NCBI RefSeq assembly: GCF_022410535.1
Contig: NZ_JAKNBL010000015.1
Span: 1-64,000 of the forward strand
Origin: Pelotomaculum terephthalicicum JT
GTDB taxonomy: Bacteria > Bacillota > Desulfotomaculia > Desulfotomaculales > Pelotomaculaceae
Direction of reading: 5' to 3'
DNA: 64,000 nt
Part shown: piece by piece, positions 26,133 to 35,143 of the stretch
Position numbering within the stretch: position 1 is the stretch's first letter
How the letters are laid out: the number at the start of each line of letters is the position of its first letter
Notes under the pieces: model-generated
Told to the model about the DNA's origin: nothing
Databases searched by the model: none
The model's input: only the letters and a program-made list of their open reading frames with translations
Program-made: the position numbers and the translations under genes

Positions 26133-26714
26133 CTATCCGTCGATATTAACTTCCACCTCCATCACTCGCTTGGTTTTCTTAAAGCGCGTAGAGTCGAGAT
26201 CTACCGGTCCGACCTTGTAACTGACCGATAGTTTGAAAGGAACGTCCGTAAAACGGTTCCATATCTCTGTGATTTGCTCCACAGATAAATTATTCCGGAC
26301 AATTTTAATCTCTTCACTTGCTTCAAATAACGTTCCTTGCAATGTTGAGTCCCTCAAAATGCCGTGGTCGTAAAAAACCTGCACGGCCCTGCCCAGAATC
26401 CGGTGCTCGTCCAGCGACCGCGAATGCAAATCGGCTGTTGAATAAGCGGTCATCATGTAATACAAATTCAACGACAACGGGGGGTATTGCCAAATGCCGG
26501 GACCGACGCTGCGCATCTCCGGGTAAGAATACTCCCCGATTTCCTCAATGCAGTATAAAAACAGGGTCAAACGAAAATCGCCCTTATCCGCCGGAGAACA
26601 CAAACCAATCATTTCCGCCTTCGGGATTGGCTCGGGCGTCATTTGGTCTCTCAATAATTTAATTAATGTATTCCCCACATCCGCAATTACGGTATAACCT
26701 CCGATAATTATCAA
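26133..26714 (-). CDS. DUF4255 / Pvc16-family tail terminator-like protein
   Basis: A 193-residue protein of the DUF4255 (Pvc16/Afp16) family: TVIADVGNTLIKLLRDQM, FRLTLFLYCIEEIGEYSYPE, LNLYYMMTAYSTADLHSRSL, EHRILGRAVQVFYDHGIL and LTVEQ-type C-terminal elements (NNLSVEQITEIWNRF). By family knowledge it caps the distal end of the particle and ends tube and sheath growth. It is the first gene of the tightly packed structural part; a 166-base gap separates it from the AAA+ gene upstream. Confidence 0.92.
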   Translation of the reverse strand: MIIIGGYTVIADVGNTLIKLLRDQMTPEPIPKAEMIGLCSPADKGDFRLTLFLYCIEEIGEYSYPEMRSVGPGIWQYPPLSLNLYYMMTAYSTADLHSRSLDEHRILGRAVQVFYDHGILRDSTLQGTLFEASEEIKIVRNNLSVEQITEIWNRFTDVPFKLSVSYKVGPVDLDSTRFKKTKRVMEVEVNIDG

Positions 26715-26792
26715 CTCCGCATCAACATACTAATGTTTGTTACTTAGTTACTAATAATGATTGCCTCATATGTGAAGTTTTAACTTGGAAAA

Positions 26793-26798
26793 ATTATA
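26793..26798 (-). promoter_or_regulatory. Possible -10 box before the Pvc16-like gene
   Basis: The minus strand reads TATAAT here, about 80 bases before the start codon of the Pvc16-like gene, in the only gap of the eCIS operon large enough for an internal promoter. No good -35 box is present 16-18 bases upstream, so this is a weak candidate. Confidence 0.25.
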
Positions 26799-26880
26799 TT
26801 ACAAGATGCAGATTTTAATAAATAAAATGTTTTGATTTACTGCGGCAAAACAAGATTCATTTAAGAGTTATTCCAATAAA

Positions 26881-29082
26881 TTACTCAAATATAATAATAT
26901 TGTTATATTCACCTAAATCCTCTTTAAGTAACAATTTTCCTATTTTATTTAACTCATACTTTGCCGCCGCCACAATATGCTTCATACCGATGGGTTCAGC
27001 AGCATCGGCAGCGAGAAAAGCGGAGGAAACAGCGATATTTTTGATATTGCCGCCGGCTATTTCAAACTTGCTGGCAATAAATTCAAAATCAATATCGTCA
27101 CCAAGCGGGGCTTCATCAGGAAAAATTGACTTCCATATTTTTTCCCTGTACTGCTTATCCGGAAACGGAAACTCAATGATAAAGTTGAACCTTCTCATAA
27201 ACGCCTCATCGATATTCTGGATAAAATTAGTCGCTAAAATACTGACACCCTCGTATTCCTCAATTTTTTGCAGCAAATAAGCCGTTTCAATATTCGCGTA
27301 CCGGTCATGCGAGTCTTTTACCTCCGAACGTTTTCCAAACAAGGCGTCGGTTTCGTCAAAGAACAAAATCGCATTGCTCAATTGCGCTTCCTGAAAGATC
27401 AGCTGGAGGTTTTTTTCTGTTTCCCCGATATATTTGCTGACCACCTGGGATAGGTCAATTTTATAAAGCTCCAAATATAATTCTTTCGCCATGACTTGCG
27501 CCGACATGGTTTTCCCCGTTCCCGGAGGGCCGGAAAACAGCACGCACAGCCCTTTGCCATAAGATAATTTCTTTTCAAATCCCCATTCGCCGTACACGAT
27601 GTGACGATATTTGATCTGGTTGCACGCGTTCTGCAGCTGTTTTTTTTGTTCAGGCGGCAAAACTATGTCATCCCAACCATACCTGGGTTGGATCCGGCTC
27701 GCTTTTTCCCCCAGGTTATGGCGCACCTGCGCGTAACAAGCTTTGTAAAGCTCTTCATTCTCTATCCTCTCGCCCTCTCTGCAATGCCAGGCAGCCATGT
27801 TTTTCGCCGTCAGCAACGCGTCCCGGATCTGACCGGGCGTAAAGCTAAATTTGCCGGCCACAGCGCCCCAGTCGATTTCTTTACTCAGGTTATGACCCCT
27901 ACCGAAATATTCCCAAAATCTTTTCCGTTCGAAATCCTTCGGGATTTTAAATTCAATATCAATAAAATAGTATTCCCTGCTGAACTCAACCGGCTTTTTG
28001 AAAGAGTCGGCCAGTAAAAAAATCATTCCGGAAAACACCTTTAACAGCTCAAATAATTCTTTAACATTCCTGCGGGATTGCTCGTTCTCAAATAAGCACT
28101 GGAAATTGTCAAAGCAAAGAACCGCCTGGTGCAAAATAGCCTCGCGCATTACTTTTTCGATCATTCTCTCCAAAGGCTGCTCCTGCGCCCCGGCCATCCG
28201 AAGATCGACAATCATCAAAGGACGGTTTAAATATTTGCAATAATGTTTTACCTGAAGTTTTTTCCCGGCTCCCAAAGGTCCGTGCAAATAAAAGATGCAG
28301 TGCTTAGACCAGGTGAACTCACGAATTTTCGCCTGTACTTCCTGTCCCGAAAGAAGTGGTGTCAATTCATCCACGGGAAGAAATATTTCCGTGAAAGAAC
28401 GAATGCTGTCATCTATTTGCTCAGATTCTAAAAGGAATCTCATCATGCGCTCTTCCAGCTTTAGCGTTTTTGCCAGCAGGGAACTCCCGGTATCGGCACT
28501 TTTTTCTTCATTGAAAAGATATTTAAACAGATTATTCCCCGGGGTAAAAGACATCCTTGCAGCCAGCCGTTCTTCCGGCGTCGCGCAAAGCAATTTCATG
28601 CTCAAATCCACAGTGGGGCTTTTGCAGGTCACATCATCATTTAAAAACGCGTACAGCTTTTCATATTTGCGATCCAGTTCAACCGCCAGGCAAATTACAA
28701 CGCACCGTTCTTCGAAAGGCGTTAATTTAAAGACATCTGATAGGTACGGCAGTGTCAGAAAGATGCCTTTCTCATTGCTCAAGCCAAGTCTTTTTTGAAT
28801 ATTTGACTCCAACTGAACTAACTGCTCCGTCAACTTTTTTACTACCGCGTGCTCATGAGCCGGCTGTTCAACACCATCTAAAAGATGGTATACTTCAGCT
28901 TCCGACAACACCAGGCCCTTCAATTGCTCATACGGGTCTGCCGGCTGTTGTTTCCGCTGTTTTGCCAGAAGCACCCGGATTTTTAAATCCAGCCATTTCA
29001 ACTCGTCGGAAATATGCTCCCAACAGCCGGCATACTCGCGAATAATATTCAATTCATTGAGGCTTGCCGCTACTTTAGACAT
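26881..29082 (-). CDS. AAA+ ATPase of the eCIS (Afp15-like)
   Basis: A 733-residue ATPase. An N-terminal helical/winged region (about 1-230) is followed by a first, degenerate AAA module (HGPLGAGKK at about 263, CFDNFQCLF) and a second complete one with Walker A GPPGTGKT at about 516, Walker B ILFFDETDALFG and the arginine-finger region FMRRFNF. This is the usual layout of Afp15/PVC15, which is needed for particle assembly in known eCIS. It is the most upstream gene of the operon and is divergent from the Ig-like membrane protein gene. Confidence 0.93.
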   Translation of the reverse strand: MSKVAASLNELNIIREYAGCWEHISDELKWLDLKIRVLLAKQRKQQPADPYEQLKGLVLSEAEVYHLLDGVEQPAHEHAVVKKLTEQLVQLESNIQKRLGLSNEKGIFLTLPYLSDVFKLTPFEERCVVICLAVELDRKYEKLYAFLNDDVTCKSPTVDLSMKLLCATPEERLAARMSFTPGNNLFKYLFNEEKSADTGSSLLAKTLKLEERMMRFLLESEQIDDSIRSFTEIFLPVDELTPLLSGQEVQAKIREFTWSKHCIFYLHGPLGAGKKLQVKHYCKYLNRPLMIVDLRMAGAQEQPLERMIEKVMREAILHQAVLCFDNFQCLFENEQSRRNVKELFELLKVFSGMIFLLADSFKKPVEFSREYYFIDIEFKIPKDFERKRFWEYFGRGHNLSKEIDWGAVAGKFSFTPGQIRDALLTAKNMAAWHCREGERIENEELYKACYAQVRHNLGEKASRIQPRYGWDDIVLPPEQKKQLQNACNQIKYRHIVYGEWGFEKKLSYGKGLCVLFSGPPGTGKTMSAQVMAKELYLELYKIDLSQVVSKYIGETEKNLQLIFQEAQLSNAILFFDETDALFGKRSEVKDSHDRYANIETAYLLQKIEEYEGVSILATNFIQNIDEAFMRRFNFIIEFPFPDKQYREKIWKSIFPDEAPLGDDIDFEFIASKFEIAGGNIKNIAVSSAFLAADAAEPIGMKHIVAAAKYELNKIGKLLLKEDLGEYNNIIIFE

Positions 29083-29118
29083 ATAATCATAACACCGTTC
29101 TTAAATTTGAGTGAACTT

Positions 29119-29146
29119 GTTTTACGTAAAGCTGCTATTTTGTCAA
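29119..29146 (-). promoter_or_regulatory. Candidate promoter of the eCIS operon
   Basis: On the minus strand TTGACA (29,141-29,146) is followed after 16 bases by TAAAAC (29,119-29,124). It lies about 40 bases before the ATPase start codon in the divergent intergenic region. The -35 matches sigma-A consensus perfectly but the -10 is poor. Confidence 0.35.
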
Positions 29147-29226
29147 GTTAAACAGGATATCTACCAATCATGTCGAAGAATTATTTCATATTCATACATA
29201 TTCATACAATCCGGGGGTAAACTTTA

Positions 29227-30480
29227 GTGGACAACGCTCAACTCAAGTCGGCCGCATATCGGAAATTAAACGATTACCAATTGCGCGCCAATCAAATCAA
29301 CAAAACTAAAGCCATTGTCATATCATCGGCAATCGTGTTATTGCTCGTCTTTACCTATCTCTGCATCCACCGGCCGACTTTCAGCGCGACGCATCAACTC
29401 ACCGGAGAGAACGCAGACAGAGCGTTTATCCTGGAAACAAAGACTCCCAAAGGCAGTTTAGTGACAATGGATATGAAGAAAGCGTCCTCTGTGAACATAT
29501 CAAAAGGCAGTTCCGTTACAATGGACAGAGTTGAAACGAAAACGGCCAACGAAAACGGTCAGGCATCGTTTAAAATTCTACCCGGCGAGCTGAAAAGCGG
29601 GACTAATGAAATACAATTTACGGTTAAATCCCCCGGTAGCATAAAAAGAAAATTTCATTACACTATAGAAAAAAACAAATTACCCATTACTTTAGAAGTT
29701 AGTATAACTGATGACATTGTAAATAGTGACAGCATTAAACGGGTTGCCGTGGTTACCGATCCTTTAAATACAATTTCCGTCAACCATATGTTCAATAAGG
29801 CCAACTCAAAGACCGGCCGGGAGAATTTTGAAATAAGGAATTACGATCTGATCAATTTGGCCTCCATAAGTCCCGAATATTTAACGGATACAATTGAAAC
29901 GCCGATTCAGGTCAGCGTTACAGACGTCGACGGGCAGGAAAGAACAGAGTCATATTTAGTTGAGGTTTCCACATTCACCAACCTGACAGTCAATCAGCCG
30001 GAAGAAACCGATGCCGAAAGCATAAAATTGAGCGGCAAGGCTTCCCCGGGCGCCGATGTTTTTATCGCCGACCAAAATACAGTCAGCAATGAAAGCGGTG
30101 ACTTTGAGATTTCGGTCCCATTGCCCAAAATCGGTATAAATCTGTTTGAATTGACCGCCAGCCGCCCCGTTGAAAAAAAATCAACCAGATTTATCGCGGT
30201 TAACCGTCTAGCGCCCAAGGTCGAATTAACGGTCAAAACAAACGCTGTTAATGAGCATAGCCTGACAATCGAGGGAACCACCACACCCGGGGCCGCTGTT
30301 TCAATCAATGGTCAGCCTGTTGTTGTGGAAGATAATCAATTCACCTGGTTATACAATTTCCCCTGGGACACCTCGCAAACGTATACATTTAATATCAAAG
30401 CCCAAAAGCCGGGTTACCGAAATAATGAGGAACAGGTGGTCATCCCCCAAATGCCGGTGTTCAGAAAACCATCACCTTAA
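29227..30480 (+). CDS. Single-pass membrane protein with Ig-like domains
   Basis: A 417-residue protein starting at GTG after a GGGGG stretch. Residues 1-28 are polar, 29-47 form a transmembrane helix (AIVISSAIVLLLVFTYLCIH), and the rest is a chain of beta-sandwich repeats of bacterial Ig/Big type; the two best are at about 250-330 (LSGKASPGADVFIADQNTVS) and 335-410 (IEGTTTPGAAVSINGQPVVV). No sorting signal or lipobox is present. It is divergent from the eCIS ATPase gene and convergent with the cyclase-like gene. A membrane anchor or docking factor for the particle is conceivable, by analogy to membrane proteins that work with cytoplasmic CIS in Streptomyces, but not shown. Confidence 0.75.
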   Translation: MDNAQLKSAAYRKLNDYQLRANQINKTKAIVISSAIVLLLVFTYLCIHRPTFSATHQLTGENADRAFILETKTPKGSLVTMDMKKASSVNISKGSSVTMDRVETKTANENGQASFKILPGELKSGTNEIQFTVKSPGSIKRKFHYTIEKNKLPITLEVSITDDIVNSDSIKRVAVVTDPLNTISVNHMFNKANSKTGRENFEIRNYDLINLASISPEYLTDTIETPIQVSVTDVDGQERTESYLVEVSTFTNLTVNQPEETDAESIKLSGKASPGADVFIADQNTVSNESGDFEISVPLPKIGINLFELTASRPVEKKSTRFIAVNRLAPKVELTVKTNAVNEHSLTIEGTTTPGAAVSINGQPVVVEDNQFTWLYNFPWDTSQTYTFNIKAQKPGYRNNEEQVVIPQMPVFRKPSP

Positions 30481-30498
30481 TGAATCGGGAGACAAAAC

Positions 30499-33267
30499 TC
30501 AAGCAGGCAAAGTGCCGTTCCAACCTTCCGGCGCTCCCTTTTTGTAGTACTCGTCGCATAAAAAGAAGTAAATTTTAGCCGCTTCGTCCCGGAAGTTTTC
30601 TCTAACCACTTCGACGAACCTGCTGCGCGCGTCATAAAAGCGCCCGTCCCGGTAAAGCATAATGCCTTCTTCAAATATATCTTTGGTTTCATGCTTCAGC
30701 TTCTTTATATCTTCCGGATCTCCCTGATAAAGGTCAAATATTTTTACCGGTTCTTCCTTGACGCTTACCTGCACCAATCCCAGCAGCCGGTACTGGTACT
30801 GTTCCCTTACACCCGCCTCACCGAGCATATTCTCGGTAATCAATATCGACGCGCCGAACTTTTCAGTTATTCTTTCAATAGTCGCCGCGAGGTCGACATT
30901 ATCAGAAATGACTGTTCCTTCCAGCCTTTTTTCTTCCCCGATGATGCCCAGCATCAGCGGACCACGGTGAATGCCCGTACCCGTGTCAATGGAAAGATAA
31001 CCTTCTTTCAGACGTTGTTCATTATACCTTTCCAGTTCTTTTCTCATATCGACGGCGGCTCGCAGCGCTTCGCCGGCAGTACCCGGAAACAAGGCGATGA
31101 TGCCGTTGCCCGTGTAATCATCCACAAACCCGCCATTGTTCCTGACAATCGGACCGACTCTCTTCAAGTACGCGTTAATCAAATCAAAGCTTTCCTCCGG
31201 TCTCAACGTCTTTGAGAGCAGGCTGAATGAACGGACGCTTGAAAATAAAACACTCATTTCCTCCTTCACCTGGTCCCCTAGTTGAACATCGACTATGCTT
31301 TGCTTTCCCAAAAAATGTACAAACTGCTGCGGCACAAACCGCAAATAGGACTCGTTTAAAATGGTAATATCCGCGATATACTTCCTGATATATTCCGACA
31401 TTTTATTGAACCCGCCGCAGAGTTCTCCCACCTCATCCCTGGATTTCACCGAGACAGTGGCGTCCCAGTTTCCGCTTGCCATTTCATTGACACCATTCCG
31501 CAAAATTTGGATTGAGGAAAGCAAATAATAGGTCATTAACATAAATAACACGATAATAACAATTGCCGCGGCTGCAATGCTCTTGCCGGCAGTCAGGAAT
31601 AATTTTCTTTTTAGTTCGTTAAAACTGTTCAGGTCCATGCCGGTTTCAAATGCCCCGATAACCTTGCCTTCCGGGTTCATCAAAGGCCCGACCGCATACA
31701 TCCATTCGCCTTCCGCGTCGCTTTCATGACCGGTGATAAACTGCCCGTCCCTGATCACCTTGTAGTAGTCATTATTTTGAATATTGAAAGGATAAAACGG
31801 ACTCATATTGTCATCATCAGTAATACACCAATACAGTTTTTCTTCTTCCAACTTATAAACTACAAAATAAAAGCCTTCTTCATTTTCAGATGAATTATCA
31901 TCGTATATTAAATTAATCTTTTCTTTTATCTCTTTATAGTCACTATTTAAAAAATGCCCGGGGGTGGTGATTTTGGACAAACGCTCGCTATCAATCATCT
32001 GGATGCCGATATGCGCCAGCAGTTTTAATTTGCTGTAAATTTCGGCTTCATATTTCTGGGAGTAACTTGCATTAATAACGCTTGACACAAGAACCATGGC
32101 CAGCACAATCACCGGAATAAAACAAAGCTGTTTAAAAATCAAAGAAATTTTCTTTTGCATGATATCGACATAGAGAATTCTACATCCGCGCAAAAACAAA
32201 ACAACGGCCAGCAAAACCAGCAGCCAGGCCAACAATCGCATAGCCATTGTCTTATATGGGAATTTTACTTTTTCTAATATAAAATTTATCCCGCCGTCCG
32301 GCCGGACACAAATTACCCGGTCGGAGGCGGCAATGAGAACCGACCCGTCTTGCTTTATACTGAGATCTTTCAGCACTGAAAACGGAACGCTATACCCCTG
32401 CTCATAAAGTTTTCTTTCCGACAAAAGTGTCTCGGCGGAATTAATCTCACCGGTACGCAGGCGGTCAATTTCCTCCCTGTAAACATCGGCAAAATAAATA
32501 TGTTTGTCCGCACCAACATCCAAATATACCGGCAGTGATTTTTCACCGCTGCCGCTGGAATAAACCAGAACCGGCCTGCCGGAGTCATTGATTTGATAAA
32601 TTTCACCTTTTTTTGTAGTGAAGAATATTGAACCGAATTCCAGCCCTGCAATTTCGGACAAAAACATTTCCCCGTCTAAGAAAATACTGAATAAGCTATC
32701 AACATTATCTCCATTCAGAGTCAATCTGTTCAGTATTATTTTGTCCTGCCCGACACTGTAAAAGTAAAGAAAATTATCTTTGATATCCAGCGTTTTCAGC
32801 CGTCCTGTGCGATTCGGTCTATTTTCCCGGTCATATTCCACCCGGTACAACTGCTTGTCAAAATTGCCTGCCGGCGTATACCGGTTGATTTCTTCCGATT
32901 CCACATAATAACCCTGAGCGTCTAAAACGGTGGATAACACGTAAAACGAGCCGCTGTTATCGGCAACAACATCGGCAAACAGCACGGAAGAGTCTTTCTT
33001 TCCGTTATCGCTGTCGATAATACTGGTTAAAACACCGGAAGGATTTGTTTTAACTAATCTTTTCATTGACTGATCAATGACGAACAAGTTATTATTTGCA
33101 TCCGATTCCACATGGGATATATTAACAAATGACAAACTGTTATTAACAGGTGACTTACTAAGCATGTCAGTATGATAATAAATTAGAAATCCTATTATTG
33201 CTAAAATAACAGCGATTATCCAAAGATAAATTAAATTTTTCCTCATTTTTACAGCCTCTAATGCCAA
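30499..33267 (-). CDS. Membrane-bound class III cyclase homologue lacking catalytic residues
   Basis: A 922-residue sensor protein. It has a transmembrane helix at 11-30, an NHL-like beta-propeller at about 45-340, two more helices near 345-365 and 388-410, a Cache-like extracytoplasmic domain (about 411-560), a fourth helix near 565-585, a HAMP region, and a class III nucleotide cyclase domain from about 668. In the cyclase domain the first metal-binding Asp is Ser (VLFSSVRSFS), the second is Asn (YTGNGIIALF), and the NxxxR transition-state pair reads D and T (NVDLAATIE). It is therefore probably not an active cyclase. A helical TPR-like tail ends the protein. A second ATG at residue 8 is a possible start. 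Confidence 0.85.
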   Translation of the reverse strand: MALEAVKMRKNLIYLWIIAVILAIIGFLIYYHTDMLSKSPVNNSLSFVNISHVESDANNNLFVIDQSMKRLVKTNPSGVLTSIIDSDNGKKDSSVLFADVVADNSGSFYVLSTVLDAQGYYVESEEINRYTPAGNFDKQLYRVEYDRENRPNRTGRLKTLDIKDNFLYFYSVGQDKIILNRLTLNGDNVDSLFSIFLDGEMFLSEIAGLEFGSIFFTTKKGEIYQINDSGRPVLVYSSGSGEKSLPVYLDVGADKHIYFADVYREEIDRLRTGEINSAETLLSERKLYEQGYSVPFSVLKDLSIKQDGSVLIAASDRVICVRPDGGINFILEKVKFPYKTMAMRLLAWLLVLLAVVLFLRGCRILYVDIMQKKISLIFKQLCFIPVIVLAMVLVSSVINASYSQKYEAEIYSKLKLLAHIGIQMIDSERLSKITTPGHFLNSDYKEIKEKINLIYDDNSSENEEGFYFVVYKLEEEKLYWCITDDDNMSPFYPFNIQNNDYYKVIRDGQFITGHESDAEGEWMYAVGPLMNPEGKVIGAFETGMDLNSFNELKRKLFLTAGKSIAAAAIVIIVLFMLMTYYLLSSIQILRNGVNEMASGNWDATVSVKSRDEVGELCGGFNKMSEYIRKYIADITILNESYLRFVPQQFVHFLGKQSIVDVQLGDQVKEEMSVLFSSVRSFSLLSKTLRPEESFDLINAYLKRVGPIVRNNGGFVDDYTGNGIIALFPGTAGEALRAAVDMRKELERYNEQRLKEGYLSIDTGTGIHRGPLMLGIIGEEKRLEGTVISDNVDLAATIERITEKFGASILITENMLGEAGVREQYQYRLLGLVQVSVKEEPVKIFDLYQGDPEDIKKLKHETKDIFEEGIMLYRDGRFYDARSRFVEVVRENFRDEAAKIYFFLCDEYYKKGAPEGWNGTLPA

Positions 33268-33285
33268 TTATTACTGTTTTATCCC

Positions 33286-33291
33286 ATTATA
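33286..33291 (-). promoter_or_regulatory. Possible -10 box of the cyclase-like gene
   Basis: The minus strand reads TATAAT 19-24 bases before the start codon in a very AT-rich stretch. The -35 region is poor (TTTAGA), and the distance to the start codon leaves only a short leader. Confidence 0.3.
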
Positions 33292-33363
33292 GTTGATATT
33301 TTAACAAATCTAAATAACAATTTTACAATTTAAACAAATATTTTTAAATATAAAGACCCAAAA

Positions 33364-33445
33364 ATAAATAACTGGGTACCCATCAAGAACACCAACCGTG
33401 TTCTATGGTCCCAGTTATTTTTTGGTGGTCCCAGTTATTTTTTGG
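33364..33445. repeat. REP-like palindromic and tandem repeats beside the RAYT gene
   Basis: A 19-base unit, GGTCCCAGTTATTTTTTGG, occurs twice in tandem (33,407-33,425 and 33,427-33,445). An inverted match, AAATAACTGGG, stands at about 33,366-33,376, so the unit can fold back (stem AAATAACTGGG/CCCAGTTATTT). Such palindromes are typical companions of REP-associated tyrosine transposases. The fold could also act as a transcription barrier between the cyclase-like gene and the transposase gene. Confidence 0.65.
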
Positions 33446-34493
33446 GGTCAGCCCTTGACATTGGACAGATTTTGCTCAAGTTCGGTTATCCAAGCCTTGA
33501 TCTCCTTATTTCCATCCATTTCCTTAATAAATCGTTCATTTGTTTTTGCTACTCCTGAATAACTTAATCCTTTGAAGTATGACCCAATTTCTTTGTTAGT
33601 GGCACCTGTATTCTTTTTAGCAAAATATATAGCAATCTTTCTGTATTGAGGAATCTTACTCTCTTTAATATCTTCAATTGAGACTTTTAAAAGCTTGGCT
33701 GTTCTTTCTATTATCTCTTCGATATTGCATGTGCTCTTTAATTCTTTTCTATATGAAATATCATCTTTCTCCAAATTGCAATCCTTAAGTTGCCGCAAGG
33801 CCTCTTTTATAAATATTTCTCCGCCCATTACCAACCCGCCATAGACCGCTTCAAAAGGATTCTTTATTTCTTCAGATATTCCGCTATTGACATATTTACA
33901 ATATTGGTTTCTACCCGTCTCCATCTGGTCCGCTATCATATTTAATATCGTATTTTGGTCAACGATTTCGTCCTCTTTACCTGCCGCAAATACTCTATAG
34001 CTGCTGTATTCATAGTCTTCAGGCTGTTTAACTATTCCCGCTCTTACGGGATTTAAGTGTATATATCTGCTTAATTCTATTAAATAGTTATCTTTGTCAA
34101 CGAGAATTGCCTTATACCGACCTTGAAATAAATGACCGCTCCTCTTTCGCCTAATATTTAGATATGTTGAATATGAACTGTTAATATTATGCATTACCTT
34201 GCTTAAATTTCCGTCGGGAGTTTCTAATATTAAATGATAGTGATTACTCATTAAAACGTAACTATGTATAATTATGCCATATTTCTGCTTTGCAGCTTTA
34301 AGGTAATCTTTAAATTTTTCATAATCGTCAGGCATAAAAAATATCTTTTTTCTTTCATTCCCTCGTGCCGTTATATGATACATCGCTCCCTCATATTCAA
34401 GCCTAAGGGGTCTAGCCATGATATCCCACTCCGTTATCTGGTATTATGGAAAATTATAAAATATTTACCTGTCCAATGTCAAGGGCTGACCCC
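33444..34493 (-). mobile_element. RAYT/IS200-like element with 25-bp inverted ends
   Basis: The left end at 33,444-33,468 and the right end at 34,469-34,493 are perfect 25-base inverted copies starting GGGGTCAGCCC. They enclose one transposase gene. The left copy contains the last codons and the TGA stop of the transposase; the right copy lies inside rpe. Total length is 1,050 bases. No target duplication is evident, in keeping with single-strand HUH transposition. Confidence 0.75.
33448..34419 (-). CDS. REP-associated tyrosine transposase (Y1/IS200-like)
   Basis: A 323-residue Y1 transposase. The N-terminus (MARPLRLEYEGAMYHITARG) and the HUH motif MSNHYHLILETP, then RRKRSGHLFQGRYKAILVD and SRYIHLNPVRAGIV, are the classic RAYT/Y1_Tnp elements. 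A C-terminal helical region resembling a DnaA-C/HTH extension (about 230-310; GATNKEIGSYFKGLSYSGVA) should bind DNA. All motifs are intact, so it may be active. Base composition is lower in GC than the neighbouring genes. Confidence 0.92.
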   Translation of the reverse strand: MARPLRLEYEGAMYHITARGNERKKIFFMPDDYEKFKDYLKAAKQKYGIIIHSYVLMSNHYHLILETPDGNLSKVMHNINSSYSTYLNIRRKRSGHLFQGRYKAILVDKDNYLIELSRYIHLNPVRAGIVKQPEDYEYSSYRVFAAGKEDEIVDQNTILNMIADQMETGRNQYCKYVNSGISEEIKNPFEAVYGGLVMGGEIFIKEALRQLKDCNLEKDDISYRKELKSTCNIEEIIERTAKLLKVSIEDIKESKIPQYRKIAIYFAKKNTGATNKEIGSYFKGLSYSGVAKTNERFIKEMDGNKEIKAWITELEQNLSNVKG

Positions 34494-35143
34494 ATTATTA
34501 TTCTGAGCTGACGCACGGCGGAAGCGATATCGGCGCTGTCGAAAATCGCCGAGCCGGCTACCAGTACCGTGGCGCCGGCTTGTACCACAGCGGCAGCCGT
34601 GTCCTGGTTCACCCCGCCGTCGACCTGGACTTCAGCTTTTAAACCCCGCTTGTTAAGCATTTGCCTGACAGCCTTGATCTTGGGCAGCACTTCGGGAATA
34701 AACGCCTGTCCGCCAAAGCCTGGGTTGACGGTCATTAATAAGACCAGATCCACCAAGGGAAGGACATACTCCACGGCACCGGGCGGTGTGGCCGGGTTCA
34801 ACGCCACGCCCGCCCGCACACCCTTTTCCTTGATCAGGGCTAAGAGCCTGTGCAGGTGCCGTGCGGCCTCCACATGCACGGTAATCAAGTCCGCGCCGGC
34901 GTTGATAAACTGCTCAATGTACAGCTCCGGGTTTTCAATCATCAGGTGGACGTCAAAACACATGCGGCTTTTCGGCCTGAGCGCCTTCACCACCAGCGGG
35001 CCGATGGTAATATTGGGGACAAAATGACCGTCCATAACATCAATATGCAGGTACTCCGCCCCGGCCTCTTCAACTTGCCGAACATCATCAAGCAGCGCCC
35101 CAAAATTCGCGGATAATATGGAAGGGGCCAGTTTGACCATCAA
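34454..35143 (-). CDS. rpe: Ribulose-phosphate 3-epimerase
   Basis: A 229-residue enzyme interconverting ribulose 5-phosphate and xylulose 5-phosphate in the pentose phosphate pathway. Family motifs are complete: LAPSILSANFG, HIDVMDGHFVPNITIGP, VHLMIENPE, MTVNPGFGGQAFIP and VDGGVN. The last about 13 residues (MGSALDIGQVNIL) are encoded by the right inverted repeat of the RAYT element and the bases beyond it, so the native end was replaced. Since the TIM barrel is complete before that, activity is probably kept. It overlaps the end of rsgA by four bases. Confidence 0.95.
   Translation of the reverse strand: MMVKLAPSILSANFGALLDDVRQVEEAGAEYLHIDVMDGHFVPNITIGPLVVKALRPKSRMCFDVHLMIENPELYIEQFINAGADLITVHVEAARHLHRLLALIKEKGVRAGVALNPATPPGAVEYVLPLVDLVLLMTVNPGFGGQAFIPEVLPKIKAVRQMLNKRGLKAEVQVDGGVNQDTAAAVVQAGATVLVAGSAIFDSADIASAVRQLRIIMGSALDIGQVNIL

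Noticed and set aside
1993-26714. Prophage.
   Set aside because: No head, terminase, portal, integrase or lysis genes; the AAA+ ATPase, DUF4255, DUF4157 and twin tube genes are eCIS hallmarks.
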